Source: Rickettsiales bacterium (lineage in GTDB: Bacteria; Pseudomonadota; Alphaproteobacteria; Rickettsiales; Midichloriaceae). Taken from it: a stretch of DNA of 64,000 bases. The stretch covers positions 277,693 through 341,692 of the forward strand of contig JALQUO010000001.1 of NCBI GenBank assembly GCA_023263785.1, given 5' to 3'. The notes beneath the pieces were generated by a model that saw only the letters and a list, made by a program, of their open reading frames with translations, did not search any database and had not been told where the DNA came from. A program made the translations under genes and the position numbers. Positions 27,080 through 35,684 of this stretch are shown here, piece by piece; positions within the stretch are counted from its first letter, which is position 1; every line of letters starts with the position of its first letter.

Positions 27080-27155
27080 GGGGCTATAGCGCAGTTGGTA
27101 GCGCGTTTGAATGGCATTCAAAAGGTCAGCGGTTCGATCCCGCTTAGCTCCACCA
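27080..27155 (+). tRNA. tRNA-Ala (GGC)
   Basis: A 76-base cloverleaf. The acceptor GGGGCTA pairs with TAGCTCC with one G-U pair, the T arm carries GGTTCGATCC, the anticodon stem TTGAA/TTCAA encloses GGC, and CCA is encoded. It is separated by three bases from tRNA-Arg. Confidence 0.96.
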
Positions 27156-27158
27156 TGG

Positions 27159-27235
27159 GCATTTGTAGCTCAACTGGATAGAGCATTGCCCTCCGAAGGC
27201 AAAGGTTGTAGGTTCGACCCCTATCAAATGCACCA
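27159..27235 (+). tRNA. tRNA-Arg (CCG)
   Basis: A 77-base cloverleaf. The acceptor GCATTTG pairs with CAAATGC, the anticodon stem TTGCC/GGCAA encloses CTCCGAA, giving CCG (codon CGG), and CCA is encoded. It follows tRNA-Ala by three bases, so both come from one precursor. Confidence 0.96.
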
Positions 27236-27302
27236 GATATATGTTGCCTAAAATAAAATCACATGTTAAAAATTTCCCAATATCTTTTTCATAAAGCTTT
27301 AA

Positions 27303-28301
27303 ATGACTGACAATAAACATATAATATCAACTACCGCATTAGTAGGAATAATTTTCATGATGTGTAACACAGCAGCTCTTGCTGTTTCAGACATTACTTT
27401 AAAAATCCTTAGAACCGAGCTTTCTTCACCTTTTGTAGTATTCCTATACAAATTCGGATTATTCATTGTGACTCTTCCTTGGGTATTTTTTCATGGTACT
27501 CAGCACATAAAAACAAAGAGATTACACTTTCATATATTGAGAAGTTTCTTTGGGACATTTGGAGCAATCTCATTTGCACAAGGATTAAAATATGTGACGA
27601 TGGTCAGTGCTGCAGCCTTTGAGAATTTGCAGTACATCATAATTGTATTGCTTGGTGTTGTATTTTTTAATGATAAACTTACAAAGACAAAAATAACAGC
27701 TGTAATCTTTGGTTTTGCAGGAGCTTGTATAATTGCCAATCCATCCATTGCACAACGCCTTTTCAATCCTTCTGAGATCTTTTCATCTGATTCAGATATT
27801 TTTAAATATGGTTATACGATATTAGCAATCTGCTGTTGGGCTGTGAATTCACTACTAGTAAAAGTCCTTGGAAATACAGAACATAACAAAACACAGATGT
27901 TCTATGTACTTCTATTTTCATCTATTTGGGCTTTTCCAGCTGCATTCATAAAATGGGATATGATTGATGTACTTGGTAATGTCATGCCAATTTCTCCTTC
28001 ATTTTATGACCCTGGAATATTTAAACTTCACGCGACACATATTTTACTTCTCAGTATCATGGGAGGATGCTATTTTATTCATGGAATTGCATACTTTAAC
28101 GCTCTGAAGCATGATCTTTCAATAGTTGTTCCATTTAGATATACAAAAGTTTTGTTTAGCGGATTGCTTGGCTATGCACTATTTCAAGAAGAAATTGATA
28201 AGTATTCATTATTGGGTTATTTTTTAGTAATACTTTCTAGCTTCATGCTTATCAGATATGAAGTTAGAAGACGTAAGAAAAACAAATTACCTGCTAAATA
28301 A
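27303..28301 (+). CDS. EamA/DMT-family membrane transporter
   Basis: A 332-residue protein with about ten membrane segments arranged as two EamA repeats (residues ~12-145 and ~165-322). SAAAFENLQYIIIVLLGVVFFNDKL and VPFRYTKVLFSGLLGYALFQEEI are the equivalent helix 3-4 regions of each half. It is likely an exporter or exchanger of a small metabolite. Rickettsial S-adenosylmethionine transporters belong to this superfamily, but the substrate cannot be read from the sequence. The 3' end overlaps the convergent folKP gene by 85 bases, the longest overlap in the window. Confidence 0.82.
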   Translation: MTDNKHIISTTALVGIIFMMCNTAALAVSDITLKILRTELSSPFVVFLYKFGLFIVTLPWVFFHGTQHIKTKRLHFHILRSFFGTFGAISFAQGLKYVTMVSAAAFENLQYIIIVLLGVVFFNDKLTKTKITAVIFGFAGACIIANPSIAQRLFNPSEIFSSDSDIFKYGYTILAICCWAVNSLLVKVLGNTEHNKTQMFYVLLFSSIWAFPAAFIKWDMIDVLGNVMPISPSFYDPGIFKLHATHILLLSIMGGCYFIHGIAYFNALKHDLSIVVPFRYTKVLFSGLLGYALFQEEIDKYSLLGYFLVILSSFMLIRYEVRRRKKNKLPAK

Positions 28302-29526
28302 ACTTTTTTAACTACAAGAGATCTCATATGCTCTCTTACATTATGTACCCTAATATAATCAACATGTTGACTGATGATTTCTGAAATTGCTATTGTTTCA
28401 ATATCTCTAGCGTCAGCAGGATAATTTGAGAATGCATTTATATAACCTTTTCTTGAATGGCCTATCATTATAGGTATGCCAAGAGATTTTAGTTCATTAG
28501 ACCTTTGTAGAATTTCTAAATTTTGATAGGTAGTTTTACCAAATCCTATCCCAGAATCTAACACAATATTTTCATCAGAAAAACCAATTTCTTTTAGTTT
28601 TCTTATGATCCCCCCCAATTTAAAATAACTTTAATAGGATCATATTCAATCGGTAATACTTTATCTTTTGTTGGTGGTACTGATAGAGAATGCATCACAC
28701 AAATCTTAGAGTTATTCTCCCTTATGAGATTTAAAGTTCTTTCTGAGAATGCACACTTAACATCGTTAATCCAACTGATTTTATAGTTCTTAAATAGCCA
28801 CTCAACTACTTCATCCCTAAATGTATCTATACTAATTTCTAATTCAAGGTTTTGAATCCCATCTAGAACTGGTTTGAGAGCATTGATTTCATCTGAGGCG
28901 TTCTTCATCACAGCACCAGGTCTCGTCGATTGAGCACCTATATCTACAACACTAGCACCATCTGAGATGAGAGATATAATTTTTTCTATAGCTTTTTCTG
29001 AATTAACAAACTTCCCACTATCAGAGAAAGAATCATTTGTAACATTAACAATTCCAACAAAACTAGGATTTAAAACAAAGCTTTTTCTGAATGATGTTAT
29101 ATTTTCATTTGATATGAAATTTTTTTCTCCCATAAGAGAGAGCAAATGCATTAGGAATAGCCTGTTTCTTAGCTCTGGATGTGGTAATGTTAATTTTTCA
29201 GTTTGTAATTCTAAGTCACCATAAAGTAAAATATCCAAATCTATAACTCTTGAAGACCATTTTGCATAAGTTCTTGGTCTCCCTATCTCATGTTCAGCTT
29301 CCTTCAAAGCAATTAAAAGCTCATTAGGAGATATAGTTGTATCGCCTGATATTATCATGTTGAGATATTGAGGAGTATTATCTTCAAATGATATTGCTTC
29401 TGTCTCTAAAATTATTGAGTTACATGTATTTTTCAGCACTTTGTTTTCAATAATTTTGACGGCTTTTCTTAGGTTAGATATTCTGTTGCCTAGATTAGAA
29501 CCAAGGCTGATGTAAACTTTTGTCAT
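28217..29526 (-). pseudogene. folKP: Bifunctional HPPK-dihydropteroate synthase (folK-folP fusion), frame broken at a G7 run
   Basis: Two successive folate steps in one chain. The first frame (29526-28603) holds all of HPPK (ISLGSNLGNR, RVIDLDILLYGD) and the start of DHPS (VGIVNVTNDSFSDSG, DIGAQSTRPGA), ending in IKVILNWGGS and a stop. The second frame (to 28217) continues DHPS with ENIVLDSGIGFGKT and MIGHSRKGY. The junction is seven G on the coding strand (28616-28610); an eighth G would give one 436-residue protein. It may be a true mutation, a sequencing error, or a slippage-rescued gene. The C-terminus runs about 20 residues past the usual DHPS end, antisense to the EamA gene. Confidence 0.88.
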
Positions 29527-29876
29527 TTTGAATATGTGAAAGAGATACCTCCATAGATTCCCTCAACAGGTGATTTAACTTTTGTTGCTGTAACTGTAAC
29601 TTTATTGCCGACAGCTATTTCAGAAACAATTGTATGAATTGAAGCAGCAACTTTTTCAATTAAATTAAACTTTTTTGCTCCACAAAACTTTTGAATTTTT
29701 TCAACCAAATCAGCATAGCATAAAACTCCATTTAAATCATCTTCCTCAACGCCTTCTGGACAACTATTAAATTCAATTTGAATGTCAATCGAAACGGGCT
29801 GCGGTAAGAATTTTTCTTGTTCACTGCATCCAAGGTGTAACCATAACCGCAAATCTGAAATTTTTAAAATAAACAC
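29523..29876 (-). CDS. folB: Dihydroneopterin aldolase
   Basis: Cleaves dihydroneopterin to the HPPK substrate in folate synthesis. The 117-residue protein shows the family features LWLHLGCSEQEK, CYADLVEKIQKFC, NLIEKVAASI and the C-terminal TKVKSPVEGIYGGISFTY. The active-site glutamate and tyrosine regions are recognisable. Its stop overlaps the start of folKP by four bases, making a folB-folKP operon in pathway order. Confidence 0.9.
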   Translation of the reverse strand: MFILKISDLRLWLHLGCSEQEKFLPQPVSIDIQIEFNSCPEGVEEDDLNGVLCYADLVEKIQKFCGAKKFNLIEKVAASIHTIVSEIAVGNKVTVTATKVKSPVEGIYGGISFTYSK

Positions 29877-29934
29877 TTCTTATTATATTTTACAAATGTT
29901 TCAATAAAGATAGAATTATACTAATTAATAAGTG

Positions 29935-31545
29935 TCAATCAGCCTTTACACATCCGGAAAGTATGTCCAATTCAGACTTATAAACCTCTGTTTGAACATT
30001 TGTGATACCTAAAAGTGAGTGAGGTAAATTATCATGTGAGAAAGACATATCAGAAGCCTTTTGTGCAAGACATCTTTTATCATATCTGTTTTCCTTTAGA
30101 ATATTTTCAGAGAGCCATAAGATCATTGGAACAGTTTTCTGTTCTTCTGGTGCCATAGCATAAGGAATTCCATGCAGATATACTCCATTTTCACCTAATG
30201 ATTCACCATGATCAGAAACATAAACCAATGCAGTATTTAAATCATGATGTTTTTCCAATGTTTTTATGACTTCACTCATGATGTAATCTGTATAAAGAAT
30301 TGTGTTGTCATATGCATTGAATAGCTCTTCTTTAGAGCAATTCTGTACATCATTCTTCTTACAATATGGAAAAAATTCCGCCTTATCCTCAAAGAATCTT
30401 TTATGGTAAGTAGGTCCATGACTGCCAATTATATGCATTACTAGGACTGAGTTATTTGCCTTAAGTTTATTTATCTGTGTTTCTAAATTCTCTAAAAAGA
30501 TACCGTCTTTACAGGTTCCATCTTCGCAATATTTATCTTTATTCTTAACGATCTCACTGATATCAAAGTTCTCAACTCTATTACATACTCCTTTACATCC
30601 AGAATCGTTTTCAAGCCAAAGAATATCAAATCCAGCTCTTTTTATGACATCAATGACATTATCTTGGTACAATGCATCCTGCCTGCTAAAATTTTCTTGT
30701 CCGAGGAATGAGAACATACAAGGAACAGAATACATTGTAGATGTGCCACATGATTTAACATCTTTGAAGCTTATAACACCTAAGTCACGAGTAAACTTAT
30801 TTGTTGGCTTATTATAACCATTGAGTTCATAGTTTGCACTTCTTGCTGTCTCACCAACAATCACAACTATTAGATTTTTTCTATTAGTTTTTTTCTTCAA
30901 TGCAGCATCCAATCCTATCTCCTCATGTACTGGAGGGGTTCTAGTTTTCTCATAAACATATTTACCCGTTGATGCTAGATAGCATTTAGGCACTAACATA
31001 TGCTTTACTTCATGGTTATTCCTAGCAGTGATGAGATAGTAGTCTAAAAAGAAGAATGCAATTATTGATATTGCAACTAAAGACAAAACAATTGACATAG
31101 CCTTATATGCAATATCCTTCAGAAACTTAAAATGTACTATTCTCACTTGCATTACGAAGATCGCTGGCACAACACCAAGGACTAATAACCACAAGAATCC
31201 TGATATACTTATATAACCTTGTGCCTCTCCAGTATTTGTATTGATGATGTTTAAAAACATCGAATAATCAAACAAAATCTTGTAGAAAAAAATCGCATAA
31301 CTACACAAAGATGAAATTAGAATATTTAAAATAACAAAAGTTTTTTCAAACTTTGGAATCGCAAATATTGTAAAGAAGATGTTATGGACAGCAATGAAAA
31401 ATATAGGTATCGACAGAAGAAATAATGAATCTTTTAATGATATAAATCCAACACTGCAAAATAACTTTTGCAAAACAGAAAAATTTAGAAAGACTGAGAA
31501 ATATGCTGCAATAAGAAGATTAAATGTATGAGATCTTAACTTCAT
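29935..31545 (-). CDS. eptA: Lipid A phosphoethanolamine transferase (EptA type)
   Basis: Adds phosphoethanolamine from phosphatidylethanolamine to lipid A, lowering its negative charge and often giving cationic-peptide resistance. From the chosen ATG it has 536 residues; five membrane segments occupy the first ~185, then a periplasmic sulfatase-fold domain. VGETARSANYELNGY holds a metal glutamate, CGTSTMYSVPCMFS the nucleophilic threonine, and YVSDHGESLGE the metal aspartate and histidine. An earlier ATG (31587) would overlap dgkA by 34 bases; the later one leaves an eight-base gap. The pairing with dgkA fits, because the reaction leaves diacylglycerol. Confidence 0.9.
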   Translation of the reverse strand: MKLRSHTFNLLIAAYFSVFLNFSVLQKLFCSVGFISLKDSLFLLSIPIFFIAVHNIFFTIFAIPKFEKTFVILNILISSLCSYAIFFYKILFDYSMFLNIINTNTGEAQGYISISGFLWLLVLGVVPAIFVMQVRIVHFKFLKDIAYKAMSIVLSLVAISIIAFFFLDYYLITARNNHEVKHMLVPKCYLASTGKYVYEKTRTPPVHEEIGLDAALKKKTNRKNLIVVIVGETARSANYELNGYNKPTNKFTRDLGVISFKDVKSCGTSTMYSVPCMFSFLGQENFSRQDALYQDNVIDVIKRAGFDILWLENDSGCKGVCNRVENFDISEIVKNKDKYCEDGTCKDGIFLENLETQINKLKANNSVLVMHIIGSHGPTYHKRFFEDKAEFFPYCKKNDVQNCSKEELFNAYDNTILYTDYIMSEVIKTLEKHHDLNTALVYVSDHGESLGENGVYLHGIPYAMAPEEQKTVPMILWLSENILKENRYDKRCLAQKASDMSFSHDNLPHSLLGITNVQTEVYKSELDILSGCVKAD

Positions 31546-31553
31546 CGAATTTT

Positions 31554-31919
31554 TCAGAATATTTTTGGAATAATTATAATACCCCATACGATTACCATCA
31601 TTATTAAAGATAGTAAAACAGCAGCTGATCCCATATCTTTTGCTTTACCAGATAGAGGGTGATGCTCGAGTCCTATACGATCAATTGTTTTTTCTATAGC
31701 AGAATTCAAAACCTCAACTATCAAAACAATGAAAATTGACAAGATTAACAGTGCTTTTTCATAAGAACTTGTATTAACAACAAAAATCAGTGGAGATAAA
31801 AGAATTGCAAGTATAATTTCTTGGATAAAAGCAGATTCTGTTTGATAAGTAAATTTAAGACCTCTCAAGGAATTCAAAAGTGCGGCAATAATTTTTTGTA
31901 CTCCCCTGTGTTTTTTCAT
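31554..31919 (-). CDS. dgkA: Diacylglycerol kinase DgkA
   Basis: A 121-residue integral membrane kinase that phosphorylates diacylglycerol to phosphatidic acid. The amphipathic N-terminus and three membrane segments are visible, with the signature VEVLNSAIEKTIDRI followed by HPLSGKAKDMGSAAV. It lies immediately upstream of eptA on the same strand. EptA consumes phosphatidylethanolamine and releases diacylglycerol, so the two enzymes form a logical recycling pair. Confidence 0.95.
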   Translation of the reverse strand: MKKHRGVQKIIAALLNSLRGLKFTYQTESAFIQEIILAILLSPLIFVVNTSSYEKALLILSIFIVLIVEVLNSAIEKTIDRIGLEHHPLSGKAKDMGSAAVLLSLIMMVIVWGIIIIPKIF

Positions 31920-31940
31920 AGATTTTTAGCTAGAAAGATA

Positions 31941-32030
31941 TGGCGGATGGAGTGGGATTCGAACCCACGGTACGCTTTCACGCACGCCGGTTTTCAAGAC
32001 CGGTACTTTAAACCGCTCGGTCATCCATCC
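31941..32030 (-). tRNA. tRNA-Ser (TGA)
   Basis: A 90-base class II tRNA with a long variable arm. The acceptor GGATGGA pairs with TCCATCC, the discriminator is G, CCA is encoded, the T arm carries GGTTCGAATCC, and the anticodon stem CCGGT/ACCGG encloses CTTGAAA, giving TGA for codon UCA. Confidence 0.97.
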
Positions 32031-32152
32031 AATGGGACACTTTATCATATTTTTTATTGCTGACAAGTCAAAAGTTAGTCTAGCCTAGAAAATTGCATAC
32101 ATTTTGATTCCGTGCTATACAACTCAACATAATTTTTAAACCACAAAATAAA

Positions 32153-33145
32153 GTGTACTCATATCCTCGCACAAGGCTCAGGAGAAATAGAAAAGCACAT
32201 TGGGCAAGAGATTTAGTTGCTGAGACAACTATCAATCCTTCAGACTTGATAATGCCTTTATTTGTTACTGAAGGAACTATGATACAAGAGGAAATCCAAT
32301 CGATGCCTGATGTTTGCAGATATAGTATTGATAAGTTTGTTGATAAGGTTAAAGTTCTTTCTGATAAAGGGATTTGTGCTGTGATGTTATTCCCACATAT
32401 TAATCAAAATCTTAAAGATCCTCTTGGGAGTGAAGCTTTGAATGATGATAATCTGATCTGCAGAGCAATAAGAATGATCAAAAAAGCTATACCAAACATC
32501 GGTGTTATTGCTGATGTTGCTCTTGATCCATATACATCTCATGGTTTCGATGGTGTTCTTGATGATAATGGAGATGTAGATAATGACAAAACAGTAGAAA
32601 TACTTTCTAAACAAGCGTTAATACTTGCAAATGCAGGAGCTGATGCGGTCGCTCCTTCAGATATGATGGATGGTAGAATTGGTGTGATTAGGGATGCTCT
32701 TGAGAAACACAATCATCATAAAACTCAGATCTTTGCCTATTCTCTGAAGTATGCATCAAACTTCTACAGTCCATTTAGAGATGCTGTAGGATCTAAAAAT
32801 AACCTCGGTAACAGAGATAAAAAAACATATTTTAACGACTATAGAAACTCAAAAGAATCAATTCTCGAAATAGAGCTTGATATATTGGAAGGTGCTGATA
32901 CAGTAATAATCAAACCAGGACTGATGTACTTAGATATTATTGCAAAAGCATCTGAGATCTTTAATACTCCTGTCATAGTATATCAAGTTAGTGGAGAGTA
33001 TGCCATTTTGAAAGCGGGAGCAGATCAAAAGATTATTAATGAAAAAGAATCAGTTCTTGAGATTATATATGCTTTTAAAAGAGCTGGGGCGTCATCAATA
33101 ATTTCTTATTATGCAGAAAAAGTTGTTGATTGGATAAAAATTTAA
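32153..33145 (+). CDS. hemB: Delta-aminolevulinic acid dehydratase (porphobilinogen synthase)
   Basis: Condenses two 5-aminolevulinate molecules to porphobilinogen. The 330-residue protein starts at GTG and reads MYSYPRTRLRRNRK, typical of the family. The Schiff-base lysines are in FAYSLKYAS and VIIKPGLMYLD. The metal site reads DVALDPYTSHGFDG, with no cysteine cluster, so it should be the Mg-dependent rather than the zinc form. With hemH (4880) it belongs to the haem route feeding the cbb3 oxidase. The sensor-kinase-like gene follows 22 bases downstream. Confidence 0.95.
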   Translation: MYSYPRTRLRRNRKAHWARDLVAETTINPSDLIMPLFVTEGTMIQEEIQSMPDVCRYSIDKFVDKVKVLSDKGICAVMLFPHINQNLKDPLGSEALNDDNLICRAIRMIKKAIPNIGVIADVALDPYTSHGFDGVLDDNGDVDNDKTVEILSKQALILANAGADAVAPSDMMDGRIGVIRDALEKHNHHKTQIFAYSLKYASNFYSPFRDAVGSKNNLGNRDKKTYFNDYRNSKESILEIELDILEGADTVIIKPGLMYLDIIAKASEIFNTPVIVYQVSGEYAILKAGADQKIINEKESVLEIIYAFKRAGASSIISYYAEKVVDWIKI

Positions 33146-33167
33146 TTAATGTTTACGTGAAATTTTG

Positions 33168-34370
33168 ATGCTGAAGTTACTAGACAATGAGAGGTTTAAG
33201 CTGTCGTTTGCAGCAACACATATATTCCTATCATTCATTATAGTATCTAGTTTAGTACACTTTGTTGCAACACGGGACTACTCCAACAATCCTATAGTTT
33301 ACGCAATAAACCTTATTAACTTCAGTTTTTCATCAACTGTAATAGGGGTTCTTTTTAGACAAAAGTGGAAGTATAGAGTAAGACAATCATCTCTTATATG
33401 GTTAGTTGCTTTTTGGTTAAAACTCCTTGTAATTCCAATGTTTGCAATGATTCTCTCAGGCTATGGAATAGCCTTTGTTGGGAATTTCTTCTTTAGTGTC
33501 ATTTTACTGATGATGCTAGTTGATAGAAGAAGTGCTCTTTATTCACTAGTTACAAGTATTGTATTTAATTTTATTATCATAGAATTACTAACTTTTTATG
33601 CCAGTAGGGAAACAATTAACAAGTACAGTGAATGTTTACAAAACACCACACCTTTGGTTATTTCATTAGTAAAAGTCATAGGAATATTAAGTTTAATATA
33701 TTATAAGCAAATCGAGTTGGAGATAAAAGTTGATAGTATGAAGACTTTTAGCAATATAATTGCTTATGAAGTTTTTACACCGCTAGCAGTTATTGAAACA
33801 ACTATTGGCTTGTTGAATAGTAAAATTGCAGAAAAAGATAAAGAAAAGATCATTAGAAAGCTTATAAAGACGTGTAGAACTGCAAGATATGATGTAGATT
33901 TTCTTCTACAGAATATCAAAACTTTAGGTAGTAACTACGCCTTAAGTAGTACAAAACATTCAGTACAGCACATAGTGGAAGAATGTTTTAGAGAGATAGA
34001 TGAAAACTTTGAAAACCCCCCTAGAATATCATTTGTAGTTCACAATGATATAGTTTTTATTGGTTGCGATCGAATGATCAAGCGCGTCATACTGAATATC
34101 TTGAGAAATGCATGTCAACACTCAGGGAAAGATATTAGTGTTGATGTTGTGATCAGTGGTCAGAACCTCATATTCCAGGATAATGGATGTGGTATAAAAA
34201 ACTCTGAGATCAATAAAATATTTGAACCATTTGTCTCATCAAAAAATCATAATCTTGGAGTAGGTTTGGCAATATCGAAAGAAATAATTACAAACCATGG
34301 AGGAGAGATACAGTGTATATCTCTAGAGGGTAATCATACAACTCTCATAATAAAATTTCCTAAGGTATGA
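33168..34370 (+). CDS. Membrane sensor kinase-like protein lacking the phospho-acceptor histidine
   Basis: About 400 residues from the ATG at 33168 (a TTG precedes it). Five to six membrane segments fill residues ~10-180, then comes a dimerisation helix and an ATP-binding domain. The ATP-binding motifs look intact: NILRNACQHS (N box), DNGCGI (G1), FEPFVSSK (F box) and GVGLAIS (G2). The H box should read HE-x-x-TPL but here is AYEVFTPLAVIE: the histidine is tyrosine (TAT at 33765-33767). It therefore cannot autophosphorylate in the usual way, and may be a pseudokinase, a phosphatase or a partner of another kinase. No response regulator is adjacent. The stop overlaps comF. Confidence 0.82.
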   Translation: MLKLLDNERFKLSFAATHIFLSFIIVSSLVHFVATRDYSNNPIVYAINLINFSFSSTVIGVLFRQKWKYRVRQSSLIWLVAFWLKLLVIPMFAMILSGYGIAFVGNFFFSVILLMMLVDRRSALYSLVTSIVFNFIIIELLTFYASRETINKYSECLQNTTPLVISLVKVIGILSLIYYKQIELEIKVDSMKTFSNIIAYEVFTPLAVIETTIGLLNSKIAEKDKEKIIRKLIKTCRTARYDVDFLLQNIKTLGSNYALSSTKHSVQHIVEECFREIDENFENPPRISFVVHNDIVFIGCDRMIKRVILNILRNACQHSGKDISVDVVISGQNLIFQDNGCGIKNSEINKIFEPFVSSKNHNLGVGLAISKEIITNHGGEIQCISLEGNHTTLIIKFPKV

Positions 34371-34960
34371 AATGTCTTGCTTGTGATATTGAGGTTATAT
34401 CGTCAAAACAATGTCTTTGCCATGAATGTTGGTCAGAGATAGTATTTCTTCCTAAAAACCATGAAAAAATCCACTCATTAGTCGAGTATAATACAGTTAT
34501 AAGGAAGTTAATTCATATTTTTAAGTATTCATCTCCATGGAAGCTATCAGGTTTGTTTGTTGATTGGATATCTCTTATGTATGGAGATTTTCTTGAAGAG
34601 ATAGATGTAATACTTCCAGTTCCAATGCATAAGTACAAGCCAATGTCTCGGAGTTATAACCAGGTTGCTGTCTTGTGTAGAAAAATAGCAAAAAAATATA
34701 ATAAAAAGTGTTTTGTAAATGTTTTAACAAAAATTAAAAACACTCACTCCCAGAGTTTACTAGATAGAGATTTAAGATTAACAAATGTAATCGATTCATT
34801 TCATATCAAAAAACCTCACCTTTTGGATTGTAAAAAAGTTTTAGTCATAGACGATGTTATAACGACTGGTACGACAATGACAGAGTGTATAAAGACAATT
34901 CAAAACCTTTCTAATCCTAATGATGTAATGGGTCTATGCATTGCATCAACAAAAAACTAA
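34367..34960 (+). CDS. comF: ComF-family phosphoribosyltransferase-like protein
   Basis: A 197-residue protein with an N-terminal zinc-ribbon-like stretch (MKCLACD, then CLCHECW) and a C-terminal phosphoribosyltransferase fold: PVPMHKYKPMSRSYNQ and the PRPP loop VLVIDDVITTGTTMTE. ComF is linked to DNA uptake in naturally competent bacteria, but homologues are widespread and their biochemical role is unsettled. The ATG overlaps the upstream stop (ATGA), so it is translationally coupled to the kinase-like gene. Confidence 0.85.
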   Translation: MKCLACDIEVISSKQCLCHECWSEIVFLPKNHEKIHSLVEYNTVIRKLIHIFKYSSPWKLSGLFVDWISLMYGDFLEEIDVILPVPMHKYKPMSRSYNQVAVLCRKIAKKYNKKCFVNVLTKIKNTHSQSLLDRDLRLTNVIDSFHIKKPHLLDCKKVLVIDDVITTGTTMTECIKTIQNLSNPNDVMGLCIASTKN

Positions 34961-34964
34961 TTGT

Positions 34965-35684
34965 ATGTGGGGTGTAAAAATTTTAACCTTATTTCCTAAA
35001 ATCTTCCCCGGACCACTGGAAGAATCAGTCATAGGCAGAGGGTTAAAGAAAAATATTTGGTCGATCGAGCCTCACAACATAAGAGACTTTGCAATTGATA
35101 AACATGGGTCAGTTGACGATACACCATGCGGTGGAGGAGGTGGCATGATTATAAGACCTGATGTTCTCTCTAGTGCAATCACAGAATCATTTGATTTCAA
35201 TAATCCAATCATATACCTATCTCCTAGAGGTAAGCTGTTCAATCAGGATATTGCTAGAGACCTCGCTAAAAACTACCAAGGTATAAATCTCATTTGTGGT
35301 AGGTTTGAAGGCATCGATGAAAGAGTCATAGAGAAATTCAATATCGAAGAAGTTAGCATAGGAGATTATATTTTATCATCAGGAGACTTAGCGGCATATG
35401 TCATGATTGATGCTTGTGTTCGTAATATACCAGGTATTTTACCATCACAGGATGTTTTACAAGAAGAAAGCTTTGGTGATTCTGAAGCATATAGATACCT
35501 TCTTGAATACCCTCAATATACTAAGCCATCAGTTTTTGAAGGATTGTCTGTACCAGATGTATTACTCTCAGGTAATCATAAAAAAATATCTGAGTGGAGA
35601 TTAAAAAAGGCACGAGAAATAACAAAAGAAAAACGTCAAGATCTCTGGTGTAAATACACCAAAGACCTTAAAGATGAGAATTAA
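34965..35684 (+). CDS. trmD: tRNA (guanine-N1)-methyltransferase TrmD
   Basis: Methylates G37 of tRNAs reading CUN, CCN and CGG codons; it prevents frameshifting. The 239-residue knotted enzyme begins MWGVKILTLFPKIFPG; an ATG eight codons earlier (34941) lies inside comF and is less likely. Family motifs include DTPCGGGGGMIIRPDV, IYLSPRGKLFNQ, LICGRFEGIDERV and EVSIGDYILSSGDLA. Its usual partners rpsP, rimM and rplS are absent. The stop overlaps the convergent flagellin gene by four bases. Confidence 0.95.
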   Translation: MWGVKILTLFPKIFPGPLEESVIGRGLKKNIWSIEPHNIRDFAIDKHGSVDDTPCGGGGGMIIRPDVLSSAITESFDFNNPIIYLSPRGKLFNQDIARDLAKNYQGINLICGRFEGIDERVIEKFNIEEVSIGDYILSSGDLAAYVMIDACVRNIPGILPSQDVLQEESFGDSEAYRYLLEYPQYTKPSVFEGLSVPDVLLSGNHKKISEWRLKKAREITKEKRQDLWCKYTKDLKDEN

